From DSVQ01 sp964484765 (GTDB lineage: Bacteria; Planctomycetota; Planctomycetia; Planctomycetales; Planctomycetaceae), in contig CAZAGI010000038.1 of assembly GCA_964484765.1 (NCBI GenBank), positions 1 through 64,000 of the forward strand: a stretch of 64,000 nucleotides of DNA, given 5' to 3'. Positions 49,999 to 57,814 of the stretch are shown here, one piece after another. The position numbers were made by a program, and so were the translations under genes. The stretch's first letter is position 1. Each line of letters begins with the position of its first letter. The notes below the pieces were generated by a model, which did no database searches, was not told the DNA's origin, and was given only the letters and a program-made list of their open reading frames with translations.

Positions 49999-51756
49999 GT
50001 GTGCCGTCGTAACGTCTTCGAGGGTCGAACTGCAACCCGCGCGATGGTGTTGATCGTCGCGATGACTGCCGTCGCGCATTCTGCGGAACCCGGTATCACG
50101 CGGCTCGGTAAAGCACCGCCGGAAGAGTTTTTTGCGGGGATCGGCAAGCCATACTATTTACTGGGACAGCAGCCGCCGGGCACGCCAGGAAAGCCGAAGG
50201 TCAATCAGGCCTACGTGTGGGGAATGACGAAGGCGGGCGATTCGATCTGGTTTGGGACCGCGGCCAATCCCGTCAGTCTGGTGATCGGCGGCATTCTCGG
50301 GCTATCGATTCCGTTCGAGAATGAATACCAGGTTAGCGAGTTCTGGCGCAGCCAGTATCCGGGTATCAGCCCCCTGCTCAAACCGTTTCTGGGCGATTGG
50401 CGACCGCCGCGCATCTATCGCTATCAACCCGGTGGCGGCGTGCAGGATGTCACACCCAACGATGCCTTGTTGTCGAACACGATTGGCTTGCGCTCTGCGG
50501 GAGCAAATGAAGAAATCGTGCTGCTCGCCGGCCCGGCGCTGATTCAACTGGGCATCAACGTTTTTGCGTTTGATGCCCAAACCGGGGCGTATCTCGGATC
50601 AAAAACCTTGCTCGATTTCAGTGATATTCGCAAGTGGGTGGAAGTCGACGGCGTGCTGTACACCGGGACGCTCGACACCTGGACGCAAACCGGCGGCGGG
50701 TCCGTTCTCCGCTGGAAGGGAACCAAGACCAATCCCTTCGACTACGAAGTCGTCGGCAAGATCGACAATGAAGCCGCGACGCTGGTGGCGCATCAAGGAC
50801 GGCTTTACGCCTTCACATGGGCGACGGTGAGTTCGTTCTGGACGCGAATCGCCGGGGCGAAGTCGCTGCATCTCCCAGCCATCTGGACGAGTCCGCCGCT
50901 TCCCGCAGGCGGGCTGACCGCCGCGCATCGTTTTCAATGGAGAAATGTCTGGACCATCGACCGATATGATCCTGATCCCGTCCTCGCGCCCACCGTGTGG
51001 ATGGGGGCGGCGGAATCGTTTGACGGCCACCTGGTGTGGGGCACGATCCAGATTCCCGGCATCGGCGGCGAAGCGCTGATCGACGCCTACGGCCTTCCCG
51101 ATTCCAATCTGTTGTTCATTGAATCATTCATCAAGAGCTTTCGCACGGCACCGGTGTTTCGCGGCAAACTCGTCGGCGGGCAATTGCAGGTGGAGCTGCT
51201 GTATGGCGACGCGACGCTGCCGAAGTACACCCCTTCCGGACCGGGAACCGGCGCGTGGTCGAACGTCGCGAATAACACCGGGGCACCGCTTTTAGGACCG
51301 GCTGGATTTGGCCAACGCAGCAACGTCTACATCTGGTCGATGGCCGTCCATGACGAGAAGCTCTACGTCGGCACCTTTGACCGATCGTTCATCCGGCACG
51401 GCAACGCCTTCGTGCAAGGACTCCCCGTCCCGGACGACCTCGGCGGCGACCTCGTGCAATTCACGACCACATCAGTACCAGCCATGTCCGTCTCGCGCAC
51501 CGGGATGGGCAATGTCGTCAACAACGGCATCCGCACGTTGGTCAGCCATCCCGGCGGCCTGTTCTGCGGGACTGCAACCAGCGCTAACCTGCTCACTAAC
51601 CCCAGCGACAATCTCCCCGAGGGAGGTTGGGAATTCTTGAAACTCGATCCCGCGACCATCGTCGTGTCCCCGTTGAGAACGGCCGCCCCTGCTGAGTTGT
51701 GGAGCAATGCCGAAGTGATGACGCACTGGCGGCAACGGGGGACGACCCCACCATAG
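49999..51756 (+). CDS. exported protein of unknown family, propeller-like (paralog A)
   Basis: A 585-residue exported protein that I do not recognise. The start is GTG at 49999 (GAGG overlaps the previous stop), giving a signal peptide ending near residue 29 (VAHSA|EPG). The mature protein has recurring (L/I)(W/Y/V)xGT units: SIWFGT, VLYTGT, LVWGTIQ, LYVGTF and LFCGTA, spaced like blades of a beta propeller. Blocks such as VNQAYVWGMTKAGDSIWFG, YPGISPLLKPFLGDWRP, VFAFDAQTGAYLG and NLPEGGWEFLKLDP are shared almost position by position with the next gene. The two are therefore a tandem duplication. They are probably periplasmic or surface proteins; function is unknown. Confidence 0.7.
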   Translation: MCRRNVFEGRTATRAMVLIVAMTAVAHSAEPGITRLGKAPPEEFFAGIGKPYYLLGQQPPGTPGKPKVNQAYVWGMTKAGDSIWFGTAANPVSLVIGGILGLSIPFENEYQVSEFWRSQYPGISPLLKPFLGDWRPPRIYRYQPGGGVQDVTPNDALLSNTIGLRSAGANEEIVLLAGPALIQLGINVFAFDAQTGAYLGSKTLLDFSDIRKWVEVDGVLYTGTLDTWTQTGGGSVLRWKGTKTNPFDYEVVGKIDNEAATLVAHQGRLYAFTWATVSSFWTRIAGAKSLHLPAIWTSPPLPAGGLTAAHRFQWRNVWTIDRYDPDPVLAPTVWMGAAESFDGHLVWGTIQIPGIGGEALIDAYGLPDSNLLFIESFIKSFRTAPVFRGKLVGGQLQVELLYGDATLPKYTPSGPGTGAWSNVANNTGAPLLGPAGFGQRSNVYIWSMAVHDEKLYVGTFDRSFIRHGNAFVQGLPVPDDLGGDLVQFTTTSVPAMSVSRTGMGNVVNNGIRTLVSHPGGLFCGTATSANLLTNPSDNLPEGGWEFLKLDPATIVVSPLRTAAPAELWSNAEVMTHWRQRGTTPP

Positions 51757-51896
51757 GCTCATCCGACGGCCGCAGTGCAGATCTAGCCGACCTTTGAGAA
51801 ACTCGCCGATTCTCTAAATCAGTGATGGCGGCGCGTCTCAGTCTCCGTATTCTGAATGCCTGTCGCACGAATGAACCTCATAACGGAATCTCCCTC

Positions 51897-53717
51897 ATGT
51901 CGAACTGGCGGGCCAATCGTTCTTCCTTATCCAGCGACACTGTGCGAATGGGGCTCAGGGGATCCGCGTCAAGACGGGCACTGATCGTGGGCGCGTGGCT
52001 GTTGCTGTGGGCGTCCGCCGGGACCGTGGAATCGATTGCGGCTGAACCCGGTATCACCCGCATCGCCAAGGCGGCTCCCGACGAGTTTTTCACTGGCATC
52101 GGGAAAGGGTATTTCCCGCTGGGACAGCAGCCTCCCGGGGTGGACGGCCAGCCGAAAGTCAATCAGGCGTGGGTCTGGGGGATGACGAAAGCGGGGGACT
52201 CCATCTGGTTCGGGACGATTGCCAACGGTTTCAGTCTGGCCGGTACCGGCATCTTCGGCGTGAAAAATCCCCGCCAGAATGAATACAACGTCAACGAATA
52301 CCAGCGAAGTGCGTACCCGGGCATTTCACCATTGTTGAAGGGGTCGCTGGGCGATTGGCGACCGTCGCACATCTACCGCTATCAACCGGGAGTTGGCCTG
52401 CAGGACAAGACCCCGAATGACCCGCTCTTGTTGCAGACAGTGGGCATTCGCTCCGCGGGGGCGTCCGATGAAATCGTGCTGATGGCCGGACCATCGCTGG
52501 TCGTCTTTGGTATCAATGTTTTCGCGTTCGACGCCCAATCGGGTGACTACCTCGGTTCCAAAACGATTCTGGAATTCAGCGACATCCGGCGGTGGGTGCA
52601 AATCAACGGTGCACTCTACACCGGAACTCTGGATACCTGGGCCAAAAACGGCGGTGGAAAAATCGTCCGTTGGAAAGGGACTGTGACGAATCCTTTCGAA
52701 TACGAAGTTGTCGGACGCGTCGACAACGAAGTGGGAACGCTGGTCGCCCACGAGGGCCGGTTGTTCGCCCTCACCTGGCCGGTGGTCAGCCCGGTCACCG
52801 CCAGCCTGATCGGCGCGAAGCCCACGAACCTCTCGGGGATCTGGGTGAGTCCACCCGTTCCCGCCGAAGGGTTCACCGCGGCCGACCAACTCCGCTGGCG
52901 GAAAGTCTGGTCCATTGACCGCTACGACCCTGATGCCCTCGTTGCCCGTTCAATCTGGCTCGGAGGAGGCGCCTCGTTCGACGGCCATCTGGTCTGGGGA
53001 ACGATTCAGGTGCCCGGAAGCGGCAGCGAAGAGATCTTCAAAGAAATTGGTGATCCTGCATCGATCAAAATCGCCACGGAAGCTTTCATCAAAGCCCAGC
53101 GCTCGGTGCCCTTGTTTCGTGGAAAGCTGAACGACAACGGCACGTTCACCGTCGATTTGCTCTACGGCGATCTGGCGCTGCCGGTCTTCACGCCGACGGG
53201 AAAAGGCAAAGGGGTCTGGTCCATCGCGGCGACAAGAGCCGGACCTGCGTTACTTGGTCCGGCGGGTTTTGGCGATCCGAGCAACCTCTACATCTGGTCC
53301 ATGAACATCCACGAAAACAAGCTCTATATGGGGACGTTCGACTGGTCGTTTCTGCTGTTCGGTAACGCTTATGTCAAAGGGCAAACGGTTCCGGCGGATA
53401 TGGGGGCCGATCTGATTCAGATGACGTCCACGTCCACACCCGCGATGGCCGTTTCGCAGACGGGTTTGGGCAGCCCGCTGAATCTGGGCATCCGCAATAT
53501 GGCCAGTCACACCACCGGACTCTATTGCGGGACGGCGACGGCAGCCAACCTGCTGACCGACACCGGCGACAACCTCCCCGAAGGAGGCTGGGAATTCCTG
53601 AAGATTGACCCGAATTCCATCTCGCTGACGCCCTTGCGCACCAAAACCGCACGCACCGCGCCCTCCGCCGACCAGATTCAGGATTTGCTCCAATCTGTCG
53701 GCGGAATGGCACGTTAA
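51897..53717 (+). CDS. exported protein of unknown family, propeller-like (paralog B)
   Basis: A 606-residue paralog of the preceding protein, similar over nearly the whole length (I judge more than half of the residues to be identical). A signal peptide with a long basic n-region ends near residue 49 (VESIAA|EPG). The same blocks occur: VNQAWVWGMTKAGDSIWFG, YPGISPLLKGSLGDWRP, VFAFDAQSGDYLG, LYTGTLDTW, LVWGTIQV, LYMGTFDW, LYCGTA and NLPEGGWEFLKIDP. A short tail (residues 580-606) differs from paralog A. The ATG at 51897 is chosen over 51822 because it gives a normal signal. An alignment of A and B would show which residues are under constraint. Confidence 0.7.
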   Translation: MSNWRANRSSLSSDTVRMGLRGSASRRALIVGAWLLLWASAGTVESIAAEPGITRIAKAAPDEFFTGIGKGYFPLGQQPPGVDGQPKVNQAWVWGMTKAGDSIWFGTIANGFSLAGTGIFGVKNPRQNEYNVNEYQRSAYPGISPLLKGSLGDWRPSHIYRYQPGVGLQDKTPNDPLLLQTVGIRSAGASDEIVLMAGPSLVVFGINVFAFDAQSGDYLGSKTILEFSDIRRWVQINGALYTGTLDTWAKNGGGKIVRWKGTVTNPFEYEVVGRVDNEVGTLVAHEGRLFALTWPVVSPVTASLIGAKPTNLSGIWVSPPVPAEGFTAADQLRWRKVWSIDRYDPDALVARSIWLGGGASFDGHLVWGTIQVPGSGSEEIFKEIGDPASIKIATEAFIKAQRSVPLFRGKLNDNGTFTVDLLYGDLALPVFTPTGKGKGVWSIAATRAGPALLGPAGFGDPSNLYIWSMNIHENKLYMGTFDWSFLLFGNAYVKGQTVPADMGADLIQMTSTSTPAMAVSQTGLGSPLNLGIRNMASHTTGLYCGTATAANLLTDTGDNLPEGGWEFLKIDPNSISLTPLRTKTARTAPSADQIQDLLQSVGGMAR

Positions 53718-53727
53718 CTCCGCAAGG

Positions 53728-54012
53728 CTACATCAACATCACCAGGCCTTCAGCGGTGTTCAGCATCCGGTAAATCGCCAGCACTTGCTCTGCAGAATCG
53801 ACCCACGGTTCGATGGTGACCGAGACATGCCGTCCACGCGGTGTGGCCCGGTATTCGAAGGGCGCATCGAACTCCTGTTCCAGTTCGTTGCGCACCATCT
53901 CCACAATGCGTTCGACAAAATCGCCTTCGTTCTTGCCAATCGCCTTGAAGGTGTATTTACCGGGAAAGGCATGCATTTTTTCCAGGAGTTCAACAGCGGG
54001 GAGATGATCCAT
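53728..54012 (-). CDS. DUF493 family protein (YbeD-like)
   Basis: A 94-residue small alpha-beta protein of the DUF493/YbeD family. The expected pattern of strand-helix-strand is visible: YTFKAIGKNEGDFVERIVEMV, then RATPRGRHVSVTIEPWVDSAEQVLAIYRML. YbeD-like proteins act as small regulatory or ACT-like folds of unknown ligand. The gene is convergent with paralog B, and its minus-strand neighbour is the thioredoxin-like gene, 38 bases upstream. The start at 54012 follows a short purine stretch. Confidence 0.85.
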   Translation of the reverse strand: MDHLPAVELLEKMHAFPGKYTFKAIGKNEGDFVERIVEMVRNELEQEFDAPFEYRATPRGRHVSVTIEPWVDSAEQVLAIYRMLNTAEGLVMLM

Positions 54013-54050
54013 GGTCGTGTTCCTCGGGCCGCATCCTGTGGGAGATCCGC

Positions 54051-54614
54051 TCAGTCGCCGTGTTTTTCCCGTAGCCGGGGAGACAACCGCAGCATGATCT
54101 GCACACGCTCGAATTCATTGAGCCAGTCTTGAATGACACCCGCGAGCGTTGTCGAGTTCGGTCCCACCAATCCCGTCGGGCAGGCCGCACCATCGAGTCC
54201 GGCCGACAGTTCCCGGTATTTCGTCAGCGTCCGGTCTCCTAAGAGTCCACAGAAGGCCCCTTCCTCCGAGAGGAAAATGACCGTCGGCACGCGGCGACCG
54301 CCGCAAATCCGCGCGGCATCGGCCATATCGGGATGTGTGTCGCGATCGAAAAAGCGGAGTTCAATCAGCGCATTCGCTTCGCCTATCCGGGCAAAGATCG
54401 GGCATTGCTGCACGCAGTCGCCGCACCAGGTTCCGGCAAGCACGGGGACGAGCATCCGCCGGCGAAAGCCCCGCAGCAGTGCCGCTTGCTCATCCGACAA
54501 CGTCACCTGCGAATACACGGCGTCCCAGCGCCGTCGTTGTTCGTCGGTACCGTGCCGCGCAAGGAAATCGGCATAACTCAGGCCATCGGGCCATCGCGAA
54601 AGAAAATCGAACAT
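54051..54614 (-). CDS. thioredoxin-family protein
   Basis: A 187-residue cytoplasmic protein with a thioredoxin fold. The redox motif is WCGDC (W63, C64, C67), followed by VQQCPIF, and the later cis-Pro block reads RRVPTVIFLSEEG. The first 50 residues are an N-terminal helical extension. The CGDC pair and extra nearby Cys70 (CPIF) resemble the thioredoxin-like proteins annotated as thioredoxin family, with bacillithiol or peroxiredoxin partners uncertain. An in-frame upstream extension to 54872 overlaps the divergent ABC gene, so the ATG at 54614 (GGAAGGACAG upstream) is chosen. Confidence 0.85.
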   Translation of the reverse strand: MFDFLSRWPDGLSYADFLARHGTDEQRRRWDAVYSQVTLSDEQAALLRGFRRRMLVPVLAGTWCGDCVQQCPIFARIGEANALIELRFFDRDTHPDMADAARICGGRRVPTVIFLSEEGAFCGLLGDRTLTKYRELSAGLDGAACPTGLVGPNSTTLAGVIQDWLNEFERVQIMLRLSPRLREKHGD

Positions 54615-54798
54615 CCGCTGTCCTTCCGAATGGGCGGGGCCAAGGAATTCCCGCCACGTTCGCCAATTTTGACATTCGCGGCCCGGAAAGGCTACCGGCG
54701 TTCGCGACTTCGACCGGTGCAGGCGTGACAGCGGAGGAAAGATTTGACATCGTGATAGTGGTACCTGTCCGCCCGTTGCCTTGGTCGGGTCTTTGTCG

Positions 54799-55782
54799 AT
54801 GTTTCCACGACTTCGTCGCAAAACTCTCCACGCGGAACCAGAAACCCCGAAACTGGCTGTGCGAGTCGACAATCTGTGGATTCGTTACGGCAAGTTTCAA
54901 GCCGTCCGCGGCATCTCGCTCGCTATTCCCCCCGGTGAAGTCTTTGGGTTCATCGGACCAAACGGTGCCGGGAAATCATCGACCATTCGTGTCCTCGCCA
55001 CATTGCAATCGAAGTTTGACGGCTTCGTCGCCGTCAACGGGCTGGATGTGAAAGCCCGGCCCGATCTCGTTCGGGAGCAGATCGGTTACGTCCCGGATTT
55101 CTTTGGTGTCTACGAGGACCTGACCGCACGCGAGTACCTGCACTTTTTCGCCGCGGCCTATCGCCTGCCATACAGCAAGCGCGCGGCCGTTGTCGACGAC
55201 GTGCTGCAACTGACCGACTTGACGCACAAGATCGATTCCTCGGTCGATGCGCTCTCACGCGGGATGAAACAACGGCTGTCGTTGGCCCGTGTGCTGTTAC
55301 ACGATCCCGCGGTGTTATTGCTCGATGAACCGGCTTCGGGGCTTGATCCTCGTGCGCGAATCGAAATGCGGGAACTGCTCAAAGCCCTGAAGGAAATGGG
55401 CAAAACAATCGTCATTTCCAGTCATATTCTGCACGAGCTCGCTCAGTTGTGCACGCAGATCGGCATTATCGAGGCCGGTAAAATCGTCGCCCAAGGCTCG
55501 GTCGCGGAGATCTACAAACACCTGGGTCTGATGCGGATCGTGCACGTGCAATTGGCGAACGATCCTCCCGGCCTGCTGGAACACCTGCAAGCGTTACCGG
55601 GTGTGACACAGGTCGAGGAAACCGCGGACCGCTGGTCGATCCGGTTCGAAGAGGGTGAGCTCGAAGTCGAAGACCTGCACGCCGCGTTCGTGGCTCAGGG
55701 TGCGCGGATCCGCATGTTCCAACCGGAGGTAATGGATATGGAAACGGCGTTTATGAAGCTGACGGAAGGAACCACGCAGTGA
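54799..55782 (+). CDS. ABC transporter ATP-binding protein
   Basis: A 327-residue ATPase subunit of an ABC-2 type exporter. The Walker A motif GPNGAGKS is at residues 53-60, the signature LSRGMKQ at about 152-158 and the Walker B VLLLDEP at about 172-178, followed by the switch His in ISSHIL. The C-terminal 80 residues form an accessory domain (DUF4162-like, FEEGELEVEDLHAAFV). It lies upstream of a large permease across a 150-base repeat-containing gap and surely works with it. The ATG at 54799 is preferred to the upstream TTG. Substrate unknown; such systems move lipids, polysaccharide or antibiotics. Confidence 0.92.
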   Translation: MFPRLRRKTLHAEPETPKLAVRVDNLWIRYGKFQAVRGISLAIPPGEVFGFIGPNGAGKSSTIRVLATLQSKFDGFVAVNGLDVKARPDLVREQIGYVPDFFGVYEDLTAREYLHFFAAAYRLPYSKRAAVVDDVLQLTDLTHKIDSSVDALSRGMKQRLSLARVLLHDPAVLLLDEPASGLDPRARIEMRELLKALKEMGKTIVISSHILHELAQLCTQIGIIEAGKIVAQGSVAEIYKHLGLMRIVHVQLANDPPGLLEHLQALPGVTQVEETADRWSIRFEEGELEVEDLHAAFVAQGARIRMFQPEVMDMETAFMKLTEGTTQ

Positions 55783-55791
55783 TTCTCGAAA

Positions 55792-55895
55792 ATTGCAAAT
55801 TGAAAGTTGAAAAGTGCAAATTGAAAAATGAGCTCAGCATCTGCGCCAACTTTTCAATTTGCAATTTGCATTTTTCAATTCTCAATTTGCAATCC
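55792..55895. repeat. AT-rich fold-back repeat (AATTGCAAATTG family)
   Basis: The left half (aaattgcaaattgaaagttg, then gtgcaaattgaaaaatg) and right half (cttttcaatttgcaatttgc, then tttttcaattctcaatttg) are approximate complements. The same repeat type is at 2400-2507. It separates the ABC ATPase from its permease. Confidence 0.65.
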
Positions 55896-55933
55896 TTCAA
55901 CGACAAACCGCCATTTAAAGAAGTTTGTCGCCT

Positions 55934-57778
55934 ATGAACGCCTTCCTTTCCGGTTTATCGCTGCCGTTGCTTTCTAAGGAGTTGACCGAGCAGTCAGCGC
56001 GGGGGCGAACGTTCATCCTGCGCACGGTCTATGCCCTTGCGCTGTACGGTGTGGGCTTGGGCGCGTTCGTGCATCAGTCCGGCGGATGGGACAACCTGTC
56101 GTTCAACATCCTCGGGACCGGCGGGACCCTCTTCACGGCGGTCGTGCGGTATCAACTAGCCGCAATCTATCTGCTGCTGCCGATCCTCTCGGCGGGGACG
56201 ATTACCTCGGAAAAAGAGCGTGATACCCTCGGGATCCTGTTGATCACCAAACTCGATCCGTGGACGATTGTGCTGGAGAAATTCCTCAGCCGTGTCGTCC
56301 CGATGCTGTTGTACATTCTGATGTCGCTGCCGCTGCTCGCCGTGGCATACAGCCTGGGCGGTGTGGAAAACGGCCAGGTGCTGCAGGCCGGTGTGGCGCT
56401 CGTGCTGTGCGTCTTGCAAGTCGGCAGTCTCGCTGTTTTCTGCTCGGTCTGGTTTCGCACCACACCACAGGCTGTCGTCACGACCTATCTCGTTGTGGGG
56501 TTGACGCAGACGATTGGCGTGGGTCTGGAACGGATGTCCTTGCACACGCTTTCGTTTGAGCACGTTATCGCCACGTCGCTGATCGCCGTGTTTCAGCCCG
56601 GCAGTCTGACCGTTGTGCCAGTCACTCTCAACCTCTCCGAATTGGGATCCTTTCTCGGTCTGGCGTTGCTGCCCGTTCTGCTCAATCTGCTGATGTCGCG
56701 GCTGGCGCTGTGGCCGCGCGCCTTTCTTCAAGCGCGCTCATGGGGCCTGACAATCCTCAAAGCGCTCGATCGGTTTTTCCACGTGATCAACCAGAATGCC
56801 ATCACACGCGGCGTGGTGATTTTCCGGGATCACGTCCCTTTGCCCACCGGCCGCCCGCTCGCCTGGCGGGAGCTCAATAAGCGTTCGCTCGGCACCACGC
56901 GGTATCTCATTCGTTTTCTGCTGCTGACGGAAGCCCCGCTCATTGCTGCCCTGCTCTGGCCGCTGGCGACCGGCGCGGTGTACGAAAATCGGAGTTTTGC
57001 CATCGGAGAATGGGCTCTTTCCGCAGTGTGGATGCTCGCGATATTCATGCTGCTGGTGCAGTCGACAGCCCTCATCACCGGTGAACGCGCCCGGCAGACG
57101 CTGGATGTGCTCCTGTCGACGCCGATGATGACCCGCGACATCGTCATGCAGAAACTGGCCGGCGTGCATTACCTCATTAACATTCTGTACGTGCCCATGG
57201 CGACGGCCGCGTTCTTCTGGCTCTTCTGGCTGGGGGCGGGTCAACACCGCCAGGATCCATTTGACGGCGTCTGGCAAATCGTCCGAATGATCGTGCAACC
57301 GCTGATCTACCTGCCGCTCGTCGCCTGGGGCGGTTTCTACTGCGGTCTGTACTGCAAGTCACAGACGCAGGCGATGCTGCTGGGCTGTGTGATCCTCGCT
57401 GTGCTGCTGGGAGTACCGCGCGTATTGCTGCCGCTGCTGCTATCGTCTCCGTACGATCTTCCCATGCGACAAGGAGTAATGCCGTATTATGAACTCTCTT
57501 CCGAGTCAAGCGCTTACTTTTTACATCCGCTGGGATATCTTATTCAGTTCGTGTTTCCCTGCAGTAACTATCTCGATTCATTTCTGGCAGTGAATGCGCA
57601 GAATTCTTATTACGGCGGCTCTCCAATCCCCCCGCTCACCCGGGCAGTGGAGCTGTTACACTGGGGCTTGTACGGGTTCGTATTGCTGACCTTGCGCCTG
57701 TGGGCACCGCAGGCGCTCACCCGTTCGACTCAGCGCGCGGAAGCGCCGGTGGAAGATATGGCGCTGGAACCGGCGTGA
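55934..57778 (+). CDS. ABC transporter permease (ABC-2 type)
   Basis: A 614-residue permease with about twelve hydrophobic helices in two sets, consistent with a fused two-half arrangement. The first set starts near residue 30 (TFILRTVYALALYGVGLGAFV). The TSEKERDTLGILLITKLDPW motif is the family's cytoplasmic elbow next to the transport pathway, repeated in the second half as TGERARQTLDVLLSTPMMTRD. The ATG at 55934 is preceded by a weak AAAGAAG. It follows the ATPase subunit and would form the complete exporter with it. The substrate cannot be deduced. Confidence 0.88.
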   Translation: MNAFLSGLSLPLLSKELTEQSARGRTFILRTVYALALYGVGLGAFVHQSGGWDNLSFNILGTGGTLFTAVVRYQLAAIYLLLPILSAGTITSEKERDTLGILLITKLDPWTIVLEKFLSRVVPMLLYILMSLPLLAVAYSLGGVENGQVLQAGVALVLCVLQVGSLAVFCSVWFRTTPQAVVTTYLVVGLTQTIGVGLERMSLHTLSFEHVIATSLIAVFQPGSLTVVPVTLNLSELGSFLGLALLPVLLNLLMSRLALWPRAFLQARSWGLTILKALDRFFHVINQNAITRGVVIFRDHVPLPTGRPLAWRELNKRSLGTTRYLIRFLLLTEAPLIAALLWPLATGAVYENRSFAIGEWALSAVWMLAIFMLLVQSTALITGERARQTLDVLLSTPMMTRDIVMQKLAGVHYLINILYVPMATAAFFWLFWLGAGQHRQDPFDGVWQIVRMIVQPLIYLPLVAWGGFYCGLYCKSQTQAMLLGCVILAVLLGVPRVLLPLLLSSPYDLPMRQGVMPYYELSSESSAYFLHPLGYLIQFVFPCSNYLDSFLAVNAQNSYYGGSPIPPLTRAVELLHWGLYGFVLLTLRLWAPQALTRSTQRAEAPVEDMALEPA

Positions 57779-57781
57779 AGA

Positions 57782-57809
57782 GACCCGGCGCTGGCGCTTC
57801 GGGCTGGTT
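57782..57809. repeat. CCCGGCGCTGGCGCTTCGGGCT repeat copy
   Basis: The core gcgctggcgcttcgggct lies just after the permease stop codon. It belongs to the same family as 4478-4500, 5983-6007 and the two copies at 60027-60171. Confidence 0.6.
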
Positions 57810-57814
57810 AAGGA

